Assembly (NCBI RefSeq): GCF_011045075.1
Contig: NZ_JAAKZZ010000002.1
Location: 1 to 56,097, forward strand
DNA: 56,097 nucleotides
Direction of reading: 5' to 3'
Source: Streptomyces boncukensis
Lineage (GTDB): Bacteria > Actinomycetota > Actinomycetes > Streptomycetales > Streptomycetaceae
Made by a program: the position numbers and the translations under genes. Positions 8,284 to 15,582 of this stretch are shown here, one piece after another (the first letter of the stretch is position 1; each line of letters starts with the position of its first letter). The notes under the pieces were generated by a model that did not search any database, was not told the DNA's origin, and saw only the letters and a list, made by a program, of their open reading frames with translations.

Positions 8284-9111
8284 ATGATCTGTGGCGGGTC
8301 AGAGGGTCCGGTGGTCCGGTTCCGCATTCTCGGTGGCCTGGAGGCGGTCTCCCCGCTGGGAAGTGCCACGGTTTCCGGAGAATTCCAGCGGAGGCTGCTG
8401 CAGACCCTCCTGGTAAGCGAAGGAAGAGCGATCACCGGCGATATGCTGATGACCGAACTGTGGGGGGAGCTGCCGCCGGCCGGCGCGGCCAACGCCCTGC
8501 AGGCCCACGCCAGCAGAATCCGCAGAAAGATCCGGCAGATCGAGCCGCACCGCGAGCGCCCCCGCCTCATCTGCCGCCCCAACGGGTATCAGCTCCTCAT
8601 GGACGGCGCGGAGCTGGACGCGACCGCGTTCGTGGAGTCCGTCGCGCGGGCCGAGCGCATCCGGCTCGACGCGCCCGAGCAGGCCGTCGGCCTGCTGCGC
8701 CCCGCGCTGCGGCTGTGGTCCGGGGCGGTCTGCGGAGGCAGCCCCGGCGGACCGCTGTGCAGGGCCGCCGCCGCCCGGTACGAGGAACGCCGGCTGCAGG
8801 CCATGGAGGCGCTGTTCGACAGCGAGCTGATGCTGGGCCGGCATGCCGCGATTCTCGCCGAACTGCGCGAGGTGCATATGGACGACCCCCTGCGCGAACG
8901 GTTCTGCGAGCAGCTCATGGTCGCGCTGTACCGCTCCGGCCGCCAGGCGGAGGCGCTGGGCACCTGCCGCCGGACGTGGCAGTGCCTGATCGACCAGCTC
9001 GGCGTCGACCCGTCGCCGTCCCTGCGCCGGGTGGAGCACGCCATCCTCGCCCAGGACCCGGCGCTGGACCGCGGCCCGGTGTCGGCCGTACACGCTGCGC
9101 GGATCCCGTAG
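8284..9111 (+). CDS. SARP-family transcriptional activator
   Basis: A 275-residue SARP: N-terminal winged-helix DNA-binding domain (VVRFRILGGLEAVSPLGSAT, LWGELPPAGAANALQAHASR) followed by the bacterial transcriptional activator domain (LMVALYRSGRQAEALGTCRR). The size fits the short SARP class without an ATPase domain. ATG at 8284 follows GAGGTGACTC. Such proteins bind direct repeats at 11-bp spacing and recruit RNA polymerase; three such arrays occur here (2111, 10237, 20360). It has its own 132-base upstream gap after the 2271-8151 operon and converges on the VlmA-like gene with only 10 bases between stops. Likely a cluster-situated activator, in the role that VlmI plays for valanimycin. Confidence 0.93.
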   Translation: MICGGSEGPVVRFRILGGLEAVSPLGSATVSGEFQRRLLQTLLVSEGRAITGDMLMTELWGELPPAGAANALQAHASRIRRKIRQIEPHRERPRLICRPNGYQLLMDGAELDATAFVESVARAERIRLDAPEQAVGLLRPALRLWSGAVCGGSPGGPLCRAAAARYEERRLQAMEALFDSELMLGRHAAILAELREVHMDDPLRERFCEQLMVALYRSGRQAEALGTCRRTWQCLIDQLGVDPSPSLRRVEHAILAQDPALDRGPVSAVHAARIP

Positions 9112-9121
9112 CGCGGTACGG

Positions 9122-10129
9122 CTACAGCGCGTTGGCCGTTCGGAACACGTGGGCGAAGGAGCGGAGTGAGGCACGCCCGCGAAAGGCGATGTACTCCGCC
9201 GTCACCGCGTCCGGCGCCCACTTCTCCTTGTACGCGAGCTGACTGCGCGCGGGGTAGACGGCGTTGCCGCGCTCCCACAGCTGGCGTACCAGCCAGCGGA
9301 ACGCGGGGCTGTGGCCCGGGACTTCACACCGCGGGTCCAGGCCCGTGAACGGCGTGAATCCGAAGTGCAGCCAGCCGGCGCCCTCGCCGCGGAACACCTC
9401 GATCGCATGGCTGTTGACCGCCTCCGCCACCCCCGGCGGCCCGTCCGGACGGCGGCGGCTCAGGTCGTGCAGCCACCCGGCCCGGCTGCCGTACACGGGC
9501 GAGTAGGAGATATATCCGGCCAGTTCGTCGCCGATCAGGCCGAGGAACAGCCGGCGGTGCGGTTGCGCGGCCCCGCCCAGCTGGCCCACCAGGAACTCCA
9601 GGGGCTTGGCGTGCTTCCCCTTCCCCGCGAGCCAGGAGGCGTCCAGCTCCCGGACCGAGGCGGTCCAGTCGTCGGCACCGCCGGCGGGGGCCTCCCGCAC
9701 CGTCAGACCGCTGCGCAGCGCCCGCGAGATCTTGTTGCGCAGCCGCATGAAGCGGGTGCCGCGCAGGGAGAAGCGGTCCAGGTCGACCGCGTAGGACGCG
9801 CCGATCTGGTTGACCGTGAAACCCTGCTCCGCGTACCGCACGGCGTCGGCGTGCTGGAGCTGAACGCCGACCACGCGCAGCCGCCGCTCGCGCGCGTACG
9901 CGGCGAACTCCCCCAGCAGCCGGGGATAGTCCTCGTCGGGGGCGAAAGGGCCGCCGAACTGCACCAGATACCGGCCCGTGCGCCGATAGGCGATCACGCC
10001 GTCCGCGGATGGTGTCGTGAAGTAGCGGTTTCCTTCATTGAGCGCCAGAAATGCGCTCGGGTTGGCGGACCGCGTATACGTCCTGATGGCCTGAAGAGCG
10101 GAAATACCCGAGGTCGAGGCGGCAGTCAT
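9122..10129 (-). CDS. VlmA-like aminoacyl-tRNA-dependent transferase (DUF2156 / MprF catalytic domain)
   Basis: A 335-residue soluble protein made only of the DUF2156 double-GNAT catalytic domain of lysylphosphatidylglycerol synthases; the membrane flippase half is absent. Typical blocks are NEGNRYFTTPSADGVIAYRR, QFGGPFAPDEDYPRLL, WLAGKGKHAKPLEF, LHDLSRRRPDGPPGVAEA and the C-terminal ARSQLAYKEKWAP. In valanimycin biosynthesis VlmA, of this family, moves serine from seryl-tRNA to the isobutylhydroxylamine oxygen. Divergent from the VlmJ-like kinase (220-base gap) and beside VlmK-, VlmO- and VlmB-like genes, it is best read as the amino-acid donor step of an azoxy pathway. ATG at 10129 follows GGAGGAAAGGGG. 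No dedicated seryl-tRNA synthetase (VlmL) is in the window. Confidence 0.8.
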   Translation of the reverse strand: MTAASTSGISALQAIRTYTRSANPSAFLALNEGNRYFTTPSADGVIAYRRTGRYLVQFGGPFAPDEDYPRLLGEFAAYARERRLRVVGVQLQHADAVRYAEQGFTVNQIGASYAVDLDRFSLRGTRFMRLRNKISRALRSGLTVREAPAGGADDWTASVRELDASWLAGKGKHAKPLEFLVGQLGGAAQPHRRLFLGLIGDELAGYISYSPVYGSRAGWLHDLSRRRPDGPPGVAEAVNSHAIEVFRGEGAGWLHFGFTPFTGLDPRCEVPGHSPAFRWLVRQLWERGNAVYPARSQLAYKEKWAPDAVTAEYIAFRGRASLRSFAHVFRTANAL

Positions 10130-10236
10130 GGTCCCCTTTCCTCCGAGTGCTCGAATCGGAAGGACTGACTGACGAGTAGAGCACCGCGAAGCCGTCCCGA
10201 CAAGCGGCCCGTCCGGCCGCGGAAAACCGGGATGCC

Positions 10237-10263
10237 GTCAGTGATATGTCAGGGAATGGTCAG
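10237..10263 (+). promoter_or_regulatory. Putative SARP operator: three GTCAG motifs at 11-bp spacing
   Basis: GTCAG begins at 10237, 10248 and 10259, exactly 11 bp apart, in the same rightward orientation as the 20360 array. The flanking bases are less conserved than in the other arrays. It lies 87-113 bases upstream of the VlmJ-like start at 10350, so it probably controls the azoxy operon 10350-19120. The -10 is unclear (CACACT at 10274-10279 is weak). The divergent VlmA-like gene shares this intergenic region. Confidence 0.55.
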
Positions 10264-10349
10264 GGCCGTGGTGCACACTCATTCACGCATAAGGACGAGT
10301 CTGAAGATCCCGGAATCCCCGAAGCGACCCCGTCCGCCAGGAGTGAACG

Positions 10350-11306
10350 ATGCCGCACCAGATGAGCCCGGCAGCGCAGCGCGCCCTCATCGTGGCCAAC
10401 CCCGCGGCCGGCCGCTACCGCTCCGCCGTGGTGGAGCGCCTGGCCGCCGTCTGCCGCGCACGGCTCACGTCGGTGGCGGTGCACCGGACGACGGGCCCGG
10501 GTGACGCCACCGACGCGGTGCGCCGCGCGGTGGCCGAGGCCCCGGCCGGGCAGCGCCCGGACCTGGTGGTCGCGGTCGGCGGCGACGGCACCGTACGCGA
10601 GGTCGCCGAGGGGCTGGTCCGCCAGGGCGCCGACGACACCCGGGCGGCCCTGTTCATCGTGCCCGCGGGCAGCGCCAACTCCGACTACCGGATGTTCTGG
10701 GACGACCGGCCGTGGCAGGAGACGCTGTCCGGGGTGCTCGGCCCCGGGCACCGGGCCGAGACACGCAGGGTGGACCTCGCACGGCTGGCGGAGACCGGCG
10801 CCCACGTGCTCCTCGGCTCCTGCACCGGACTGGGCGCGCAGATCCTGTCGAGGGTCAAGACGCTGCCCGGCGCCGGGCGCGAGCGCTACGCCCGCGCCCT
10901 GGCCGAGGCCGCGGCCGGCTACCGCCCCTACCCGGGCCGGGTCACCGTCGACGGCGTCCCGCTGGCCGAGGGGCCGACCATCCTGGCCAACGTCGGCGGT
11001 GGGCGGTACCGCGCCGGACAGTTTCTGCTGCTGCCGCACTCCGAGCCGGACGACGGGCTGCTGGACGTCTGCGTCATCGACGGCCGCACCGACCCGGCCC
11101 GGCTGCCGGAGCTGACCCGGGACGGCCGGCATGTGGGCCTGCCGGGAGCCGCGTACGGCCGCGGGCGGCGCATCGTCGTCGAGCGGCTGGACGGTGAGCG
11201 GCTCGTCCTGGAACACGACGGCGAACTGCAGGACCGCACCGGGAACACGGCCACCTTCGACGTGGTGCCGCGGGCGCTGCCGGTATGGGCCGCCGCGGCA
11301 CCCTAG
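10350..11306 (+). CDS. VlmJ-like diacylglycerol-kinase-family kinase
   Basis: A 318-residue member of the diacylglycerol/sphingosine kinase-like family. The nucleotide motif VAVGGDGTVREVAEGL is intact and VPAGSANSDYR is the second conserved loop (usually PxGTxN). The C-terminal beta lobe has DDGLLDVCVID. VlmJ of valanimycin belongs to this family and phosphorylates the serine-derived hydroxyl of valanimycin hydrate before elimination by VlmK. Here the next gene is the VlmK-type lyase, the same pairing. ATG at 10350 follows CAGGAGTGAACG. It is the first gene of the rightward azoxy operon, downstream of the 11-bp repeat array. A housekeeping lipid kinase is possible from sequence alone, but the neighbours argue against it. 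Confidence 0.85.
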   Translation: MPHQMSPAAQRALIVANPAAGRYRSAVVERLAAVCRARLTSVAVHRTTGPGDATDAVRRAVAEAPAGQRPDLVVAVGGDGTVREVAEGLVRQGADDTRAALFIVPAGSANSDYRMFWDDRPWQETLSGVLGPGHRAETRRVDLARLAETGAHVLLGSCTGLGAQILSRVKTLPGAGRERYARALAEAAAGYRPYPGRVTVDGVPLAEGPTILANVGGGRYRAGQFLLLPHSEPDDGLLDVCVIDGRTDPARLPELTRDGRHVGLPGAAYGRGRRIVVERLDGERLVLEHDGELQDRTGNTATFDVVPRALPVWAAAAP

Positions 11307-11405
11307 GCCGTGTCCGGCGGATCGTGGTTGCCCTCTGTCGGGGCAGCCGGGTCGGGGCTGCCCCTGCCCGTGGCTTGCGGACCGCGGCTGGGGCCGTGGC
11401 CGGTC

Positions 11406-11482
11406 GCGCAGTTCCCCGCGCCCCTGAAGCGCCCCTGGCGGGGCGCCAGGGCGCGCCCCGCCAGGGGCGCGGGGAACTGCGC
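11406..11482. repeat. Streptomyces extragenic palindrome, full copy 1
   Basis: Left arm GCGCAGTTCCCCGCGCCCCT (11406-11425) and its exact reverse complement (11463-11482) enclose a second GC-rich inverted repeat. The same 20-base arms recur at 19191-19255 and the left arm at 42123. It lies in the 311-base gap between VlmJ- and VlmK-like genes, along with the hairpin at 11491-11526; I see no gene there. It may act as attenuator or terminator. Confidence 0.85.
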
Positions 11483-11490
11483 GAGCAACC

Positions 11491-11526
11491 TCCCCCAAGC
11501 TCTCGGCTTCGCTCGAGCAGGGGGGA
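11491..11526. repeat. Second extragenic hairpin (TCCCCC...GGGGGGA)
   Basis: TCCCCCAAGCTC is followed by a short loop and GAGCAGGGGGGA, giving a CCCCC/GGGGG plus GCTC/GAGC stem. This sequence type is widespread between Streptomyces genes. It lies 9 bases after the palindrome at 11406-11482 and about 90 bases before the VlmK-like start. Confidence 0.65.
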
Positions 11527-11617
11527 CCCCCATTCCAGCCGCGGACTGCGACGCACCGGCAGGGGCCGCCCCTGCCCGGCACACGGCACCTGCGGACAGC
11601 GAGGGAGGGAGGGCCCC

Positions 11618-13216
11618 GTGGCCCTGCTCGAAGAACTCGGCGGCTGGGCCGCACGGCTCACGCCCGACGCCGTGCCCGAGCGCGTTCTGCGCCGCGCCGC
11701 CAGCCAGGTGCTGTCCCAGCTCGGGGCGGTGCGGGCCGGCGCCGACCACCCGCTCGGCGGGCGGCTGACGGCCGCCTTCGGGCCCCCGCTGCAACCTGAT
11801 CCGCGCCAGTCGGCGTGCGTCCTGGCCGGCCTCGGATCGTGGCTGAACCTCGACGACACCGCGTACGCGGGCCACCTGTCCAGTTCCACCGTCGCGGTGC
11901 CCCTGGCCTTCGCCCGCGCCCGGGGGCTGGACGGCCCGGCGCTGCTCACCGCGGTGGTCGCGGCCAACGAGTGCGCGGCACGCGTCACCGCCGCGGCGAC
12001 GCTGGGCCCGCTGCGCGGCCAGACCGCGCTGCACGCGCATCTGGCGGGCGCGGTCGCCGGGCGGCTGCACTGCGAAGGCGCGCCGGCCCGCCGCTGGACG
12101 GACGCGCTCGGCCTCGCCTACGCGCAGCCGCCGTGGCCGCTGCTGCGCGCCTTTCTCGCCAGCGAAGCCCGGCTGCTGCACGCCTTCGGGCCGGTCCGTA
12201 CCGGCATGGACGCGTGCGACGCCGCGGCCGCCGGGCTCACCGGCGCCCCCGACCTGCTGGAGGACCCGGACGGGTTTCTGCGCCGGTTCGCGGCCGTTCC
12301 GCTGCCCGGCGCCGTCACCGCCGGGTTCGGAACGCGCTGGCACACCGAGACCTTCTCGTACAAACTGCACCCCGGCGGACCCGGTATCGACGCAGCCGTC
12401 GACTGTGCGCTGGCGCTCCACGGCGAGCTGGGCGCGCCGGACTTCGACGACCTCGCCGACGTCCTGGTCGAAGCCTCGCTCTACACGGTCCTGGTCGGCC
12501 GGCACGCCCGCCGCCACCTGGACGGGCCCCGGCGGCCGCTCGGCGCCCTGGTCCTGGACACCGGCTATCTGGTGGCCACGGCGCTGGCGACCGGCCGGCT
12601 GACCGTGGCCGACCTGGACCCGCCGGCAGCCGACGACCCGGTGCGCCGGGCCGCGGCCGACAGGGTCAGGCTGCTGCACGACCCCGCCATGACCCGCGGC
12701 CTCCTCGCCTCCGAGGCCCCGTTCGGCGAGGCGCTGCGCCAGGCGGGCGCCGCGGGCACCGCGTGGCTGCGGGAGTTCGGCGGTGCCCCGCTCGTGGAGC
12801 TGGCGGGCGACCCGGGCCCGCCGGCCGAGGACTTCACCGCGGCCGCCAAGGCCACCGGCGCCCGGGTGACGGTCCGGCTCACCGACGGCCGCAGCGCGGA
12901 GCGCGAACTGCTGATCCCGCACGGCGCCGCGGGGGAGCACACCCGCGTCCACCACGCCGCGCTGGTGCGCGCGAAGTACCGCGCGCTCGGCGGCCCGGAC
13001 CAGGTCGCCGAAGCACTCCCCCGCCTCCCCGCGATGGACGGCGCGGAGCTGCGCGACTGGATCGAGGCGGCCCTGCGGCCCGGCCCCCCGGCCGATTCCC
13101 ATCGCCCGGACCGCGCGGCGCGCGAAGCCGTCAGCGATCCGTCAGGGGCCCGTGCCACGGTGAAACCGCGCTCCTTGCGCCCCCTTGTCGACGACATCGA
13201 GGAGCAACGCCCGTGA
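11618..13216 (+). CDS. VlmK-like MmgE/PrpD-family lyase
   Basis: A 532-residue MmgE/PrpD (2-methylcitrate dehydratase superfamily) protein. Recognisable blocks are LGSWLNLDDTAYAGHLSSST, the substrate-site region after the first helical bundle, and FSYKLHPGGPGIDAAVDCAL in the C-terminal lobe. VlmK, of the same family, eliminates phosphate from O-phospho-valanimycin hydrate made by VlmJ to give the dehydroalanine unit. GTG at 11618 sits after a GAGGGAGGGAGGG ribosome site. The last 50 residues are a Pro/Arg-rich tail, making it longer than typical PrpD (about 460-480). The stop overlaps the aminotransferase start (GTGA). Substrate is inferred from neighbours; housekeeping methylcitrate use is unlikely here. 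Confidence 0.86.
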   Translation: MALLEELGGWAARLTPDAVPERVLRRAASQVLSQLGAVRAGADHPLGGRLTAAFGPPLQPDPRQSACVLAGLGSWLNLDDTAYAGHLSSSTVAVPLAFARARGLDGPALLTAVVAANECAARVTAAATLGPLRGQTALHAHLAGAVAGRLHCEGAPARRWTDALGLAYAQPPWPLLRAFLASEARLLHAFGPVRTGMDACDAAAAGLTGAPDLLEDPDGFLRRFAAVPLPGAVTAGFGTRWHTETFSYKLHPGGPGIDAAVDCALALHGELGAPDFDDLADVLVEASLYTVLVGRHARRHLDGPRRPLGALVLDTGYLVATALATGRLTVADLDPPAADDPVRRAAADRVRLLHDPAMTRGLLASEAPFGEALRQAGAAGTAWLREFGGAPLVELAGDPGPPAEDFTAAAKATGARVTVRLTDGRSAERELLIPHGAAGEHTRVHHAALVRAKYRALGGPDQVAEALPRLPAMDGAELRDWIEAALRPGPPADSHRPDRAAREAVSDPSGARATVKPRSLRPLVDDIEEQRP

Positions 13217-14496
13217 ACGCTCCGTTGGAAACCGGCCCCGGTACGGAAGAGGAGATACTCCGCCAGTACCGGGCCCACCTCAGCAAGGGCCGGGCGACGG
13301 TGGCCGACCTGTTCGGCAGCCATATGGAAGTCGCCTCCTGCGGTGCCTGGCTGACCATGAACGACGGCGAGAGGTACCTCAACTGCGGCGGCTACGGGGT
13401 CTTCCTCATGGGCGCCCGGCACCCCGTCGTCATGGAGGAGGTCCGCCGCCAGCTCGACGCGCACCCCGTGGCCACCCGCATCCTGCTGGAGCCGACGGTC
13501 GCCCGCGCCGCCGAGGCGCTGGTCTCCGTGACCCCGCCGGGGCTGGAGCGCGTGCACTTCGCGCTCTCCGGCGCGGAAGCCGTCGAGACCGCGCTCAAGC
13601 TCGCCCGCGCGGGCGGCCGGCGGCGGGTGGTCTCCACACACCTCGGCTACCACGGCAAGACGCTGGGGGCGCTCTCGGTCTCCGGCAAGGACGTCTTCCA
13701 GCGGCCGTTCCACCCCCTGCTGCCCGACGTCACACTGATCCCGTACGGCGATGCCGACGCTCTGGAGAAGGAGCTGGCGCAGCACCCCGGCGAGGTCTGC
13801 GTGCTGCTCGAACCGGTTCAGGGCGAGGGCGGCGTGATCGTCCCGCCGGACGGCTATCTGCGCCGGGCCCGCGAACTGTGCGCCACCTACGGCGGGTTCC
13901 TCGTCCTGGACGAGGTGCAGACCGGTATGGGGCGGCTCGGGGCCTGGTGGGGCGCCGACTCCGAGGGAGTGGTGCCGGACGTCCTGCTCGCCGGCAAGGC
14001 GCTGGGCGGCGGAGTCGTCCCGGTCTCCGCTGCGATCGCCTCCCGCGAGGTCTTCCGGCCGTTCGACAAGGACCCCTACATCCACACCGGAACCTTCTCC
14101 GGCGCCCCGCTCCTCATGGCCGCGGTCCGGGGCGCCATCCGCGCGGTGCGGGAGGACGACCTCACCGCGCGCGCCGCCGCGCTCGGCGCCGAGCTGCTGC
14201 CGCGCATCGCCGAGATCGCCCGCCGCAACATCCCCGAGCTGCTCACCGAGGTCCGCGGCCGCGGGCTGTTCATCGGCGTGGAGCTCACCGAGGCGGGCCT
14301 CGCGGGCGAGCTGCTGCTGGAGCTGTTCAACCACAGGGTGGTGGCGAACCACTCGATGAACGGCAACGCCGTGGTGCGCTTCACCCCGCCCGCCGTGCTC
14401 ACCGGCGCGGACACGGCATTCCTGCTGAGCGCCTTCGACGCGGCCACCCGCGACCTGGTCGAGCACAGGGCCCGTATGCCACAAGGAGGAGGATGA
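13213..14496 (+). CDS. Class III PLP-dependent aminotransferase
   Basis: A 427-residue class III (omega) aminotransferase. FALSGAEAVETALKLAR, STHLGYHGKTLGALSVSG, EPVQGEGGVIVPPDGYL and LDEVQTGMGR form the PLP pocket, and the Schiff-base Lys is in LLAGKALGGGVVPVSA. The THTGTFSGAP-type phosphate motif appears as HTGTFSGAPLLMAA. GTG at 13213 overlaps the upstream stop (GTGA), and the SRPBCC gene begins 1 base after its own stop. Family members aminate aldehydes or omega-amino acids. Valanimycin gets its amine by valine decarboxylation (VlmD); here an aminotransferase occupies the operon instead, pointing to an amine made from an aldehyde, perhaps from the ALDH-type protein at 3829. Confidence 0.93.
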   Translation: MNAPLETGPGTEEEILRQYRAHLSKGRATVADLFGSHMEVASCGAWLTMNDGERYLNCGGYGVFLMGARHPVVMEEVRRQLDAHPVATRILLEPTVARAAEALVSVTPPGLERVHFALSGAEAVETALKLARAGGRRRVVSTHLGYHGKTLGALSVSGKDVFQRPFHPLLPDVTLIPYGDADALEKELAQHPGEVCVLLEPVQGEGGVIVPPDGYLRRARELCATYGGFLVLDEVQTGMGRLGAWWGADSEGVVPDVLLAGKALGGGVVPVSAAIASREVFRPFDKDPYIHTGTFSGAPLLMAAVRGAIRAVREDDLTARAAALGAELLPRIAEIARRNIPELLTEVRGRGLFIGVELTEAGLAGELLLELFNHRVVANHSMNGNAVVRFTPPAVLTGADTAFLLSAFDAATRDLVEHRARMPQGGG

Positions 14497-14497
14497 C

Positions 14498-14947
14498 ATG
14501 CGGCAGGTGACGGTGGACGCCCTCATCCCCGGCGAACGCGCCGAGACGGTCTTCGACGCCGTCCTGCGGTTCGAACGCTACCCCGACCTCGCCCCGCATG
14601 TGCGCACGGCCGTGGTGCACGCCGGGCCGCCGCAGCCGCGGGGCAGCTCCAGCTGGGAGCTGTACTTCCGCAGCGGCCTCCTGCGGTGGACCGAGAGCGA
14701 GGAGTACGACCGCGAGCGCCTGCACATCGCGTTCCGGCAGACCGAAGGCGACTTCGACGAACTGGCCGGCTCGTGGGAACTGCGCCAGACGGGCGAGGAC
14801 TGCGCCCTGCACTTCGAGGTCGCCTTCGACTTCGGCATTCCCAGCATGGAGGGCATCCTCGACCCGATCGCCGAGCGGGTGGTCGAGGAGACCGTCGCCT
14901 GGGCGGTCAGCGGCCTGTTCACCGGCGTCACGCTCGGCGGGGAGTGA
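14498..14947 (+). CDS. SRPBCC / polyketide cyclase-like protein
   Basis: A 149-residue START/Bet v1-like (SRPBCC) protein: an N-terminal strand with GERAETVFDAVLRFERYPDL, then ELYFRSGLLRWTESEEY, and a long C-terminal helix (DPIAERVVEETVAWAVSGLF). This is the fold of aromatase/cyclases and of Coq10-type lipid-binding proteins. The start is 1 base after the aminotransferase stop and 3 bases separate it from the VlmO-like gene, so the three are translationally coupled. Nothing in the sequence fixes a reaction; binding of a hydrophobic fatty amine or hydrazine intermediate near the membrane enzyme is a guess. Confidence 0.82.
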   Translation: MRQVTVDALIPGERAETVFDAVLRFERYPDLAPHVRTAVVHAGPPQPRGSSSWELYFRSGLLRWTESEEYDRERLHIAFRQTEGDFDELAGSWELRQTGEDCALHFEVAFDFGIPSMEGILDPIAERVVEETVAWAVSGLFTGVTLGGE

Positions 14948-14950
14948 CCG

Positions 14951-15508
14951 ATGGACCAAGCCAACCCGTTCGAGACCCGCACCACCTTCCGGCTGCACCG
15001 CGCCGAGTACCTCGTCGGCCTCGCGGTCTCCGGGGGTCTGATCGTCGCCCACGCCGACGAGATCCGCTGGCTCCCTGCGCTCGTCCTCTTCCTCTATATC
15101 GACCTCATCGGCTACCTCCCCGGAGCCATCGCCTACCGGCGCAGCGCGGACAAGAGGATCTCCAAGGTCTTCTACGTCCTCTACAACACGATGCACAGCC
15201 TGATCACCCAGGGCGCCGTCGCCGCCCTGTGGTGCTGGCTGGTGCAGCCCGAGTGGGCCCTGCTCGCGCTGGCGTTCCACCTGTGCGGCGACCGCGGGGT
15301 GTTCGGGAACTTCCTCAAGCCGTTCGCCCTGCCCTTCGAGCCCGAGGCCGATCCGGGGTACCGGCGGCTCGTCGACGGGCTGCGGCGCCGCGGCGAGGGA
15401 CGCAGGGTCCCCGTCCCCACCCCCGAGTCCGAGTCCGAGTCCGAGTCCGAGTCCGAGTCCGAGTCCGAGTCCAGGGTGCCGGCCGGCACCCCGAGCGCCG
15501 GGGGCTGA
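14951..15508 (+). CDS. VlmO-like integral membrane protein (candidate N-N bond-forming enzyme)
   Basis: A 185-residue hydrophobic protein with about three to four membrane helices (LVGLAVSGGLIVAH; LPALVLFLYIDLIGYLPGAI; AVAALWCWLVQPEWALLALA). Conserved-looking polar residues lie within or beside helices: DLIGYLPG, YNTMHSLITQG and FHLCGDRGVFGNF, with His and Asp suited to metal binding. In valanimycin the membrane protein VlmO rearranges O-seryl-hydroxylamine to an N-N bonded hydrazine before VlmB acts. Size, hydrophobicity and position directly before a VlmB-like gene support this assignment. The C-terminus is unusual: eight Glu-Ser dipeptides from a hexamer repeat (15425-15472). Confidence 0.75.
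   Translation: MDQANPFETRTTFRLHRAEYLVGLAVSGGLIVAHADEIRWLPALVLFLYIDLIGYLPGAIAYRRSADKRISKVFYVLYNTMHSLITQGAVAALWCWLVQPEWALLALAFHLCGDRGVFGNFLKPFALPFEPEADPGYRRLVDGLRRRGEGRRVPVPTPESESESESESESESESRVPAGTPSAGG
15425..15472 (+). repeat. (GAGTCC)8 hexanucleotide microsatellite
   Basis: Eight uninterrupted copies of GAGTCC encode eight Glu-Ser dipeptides in the cytosol-facing tail of the VlmO-like protein. A hexamer unit keeps the reading frame when the copy number changes, so tail length could vary between strains without frameshift. Confidence 0.95.
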
Positions 15509-15582
15509 GACTCCGGCCCGCCGAAGGCGCCCGGCCCGGCAGCCCGGGGCGCTGCGCACCACCAGCAGGAGGGCATTCAACG

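Noticed and set aside
13213..14496. Aminotransferase as a housekeeping ornithine or acetylornithine enzyme
   Set aside because: It is translationally coupled to VlmK-like and SRPBCC genes and is not near arginine genes.
15425..15472. GAGTCC repeat as a CRISPR or other spaced array
   Set aside because: The units are contiguous 6-mers within a coding frame with no spacers; it is a microsatellite.
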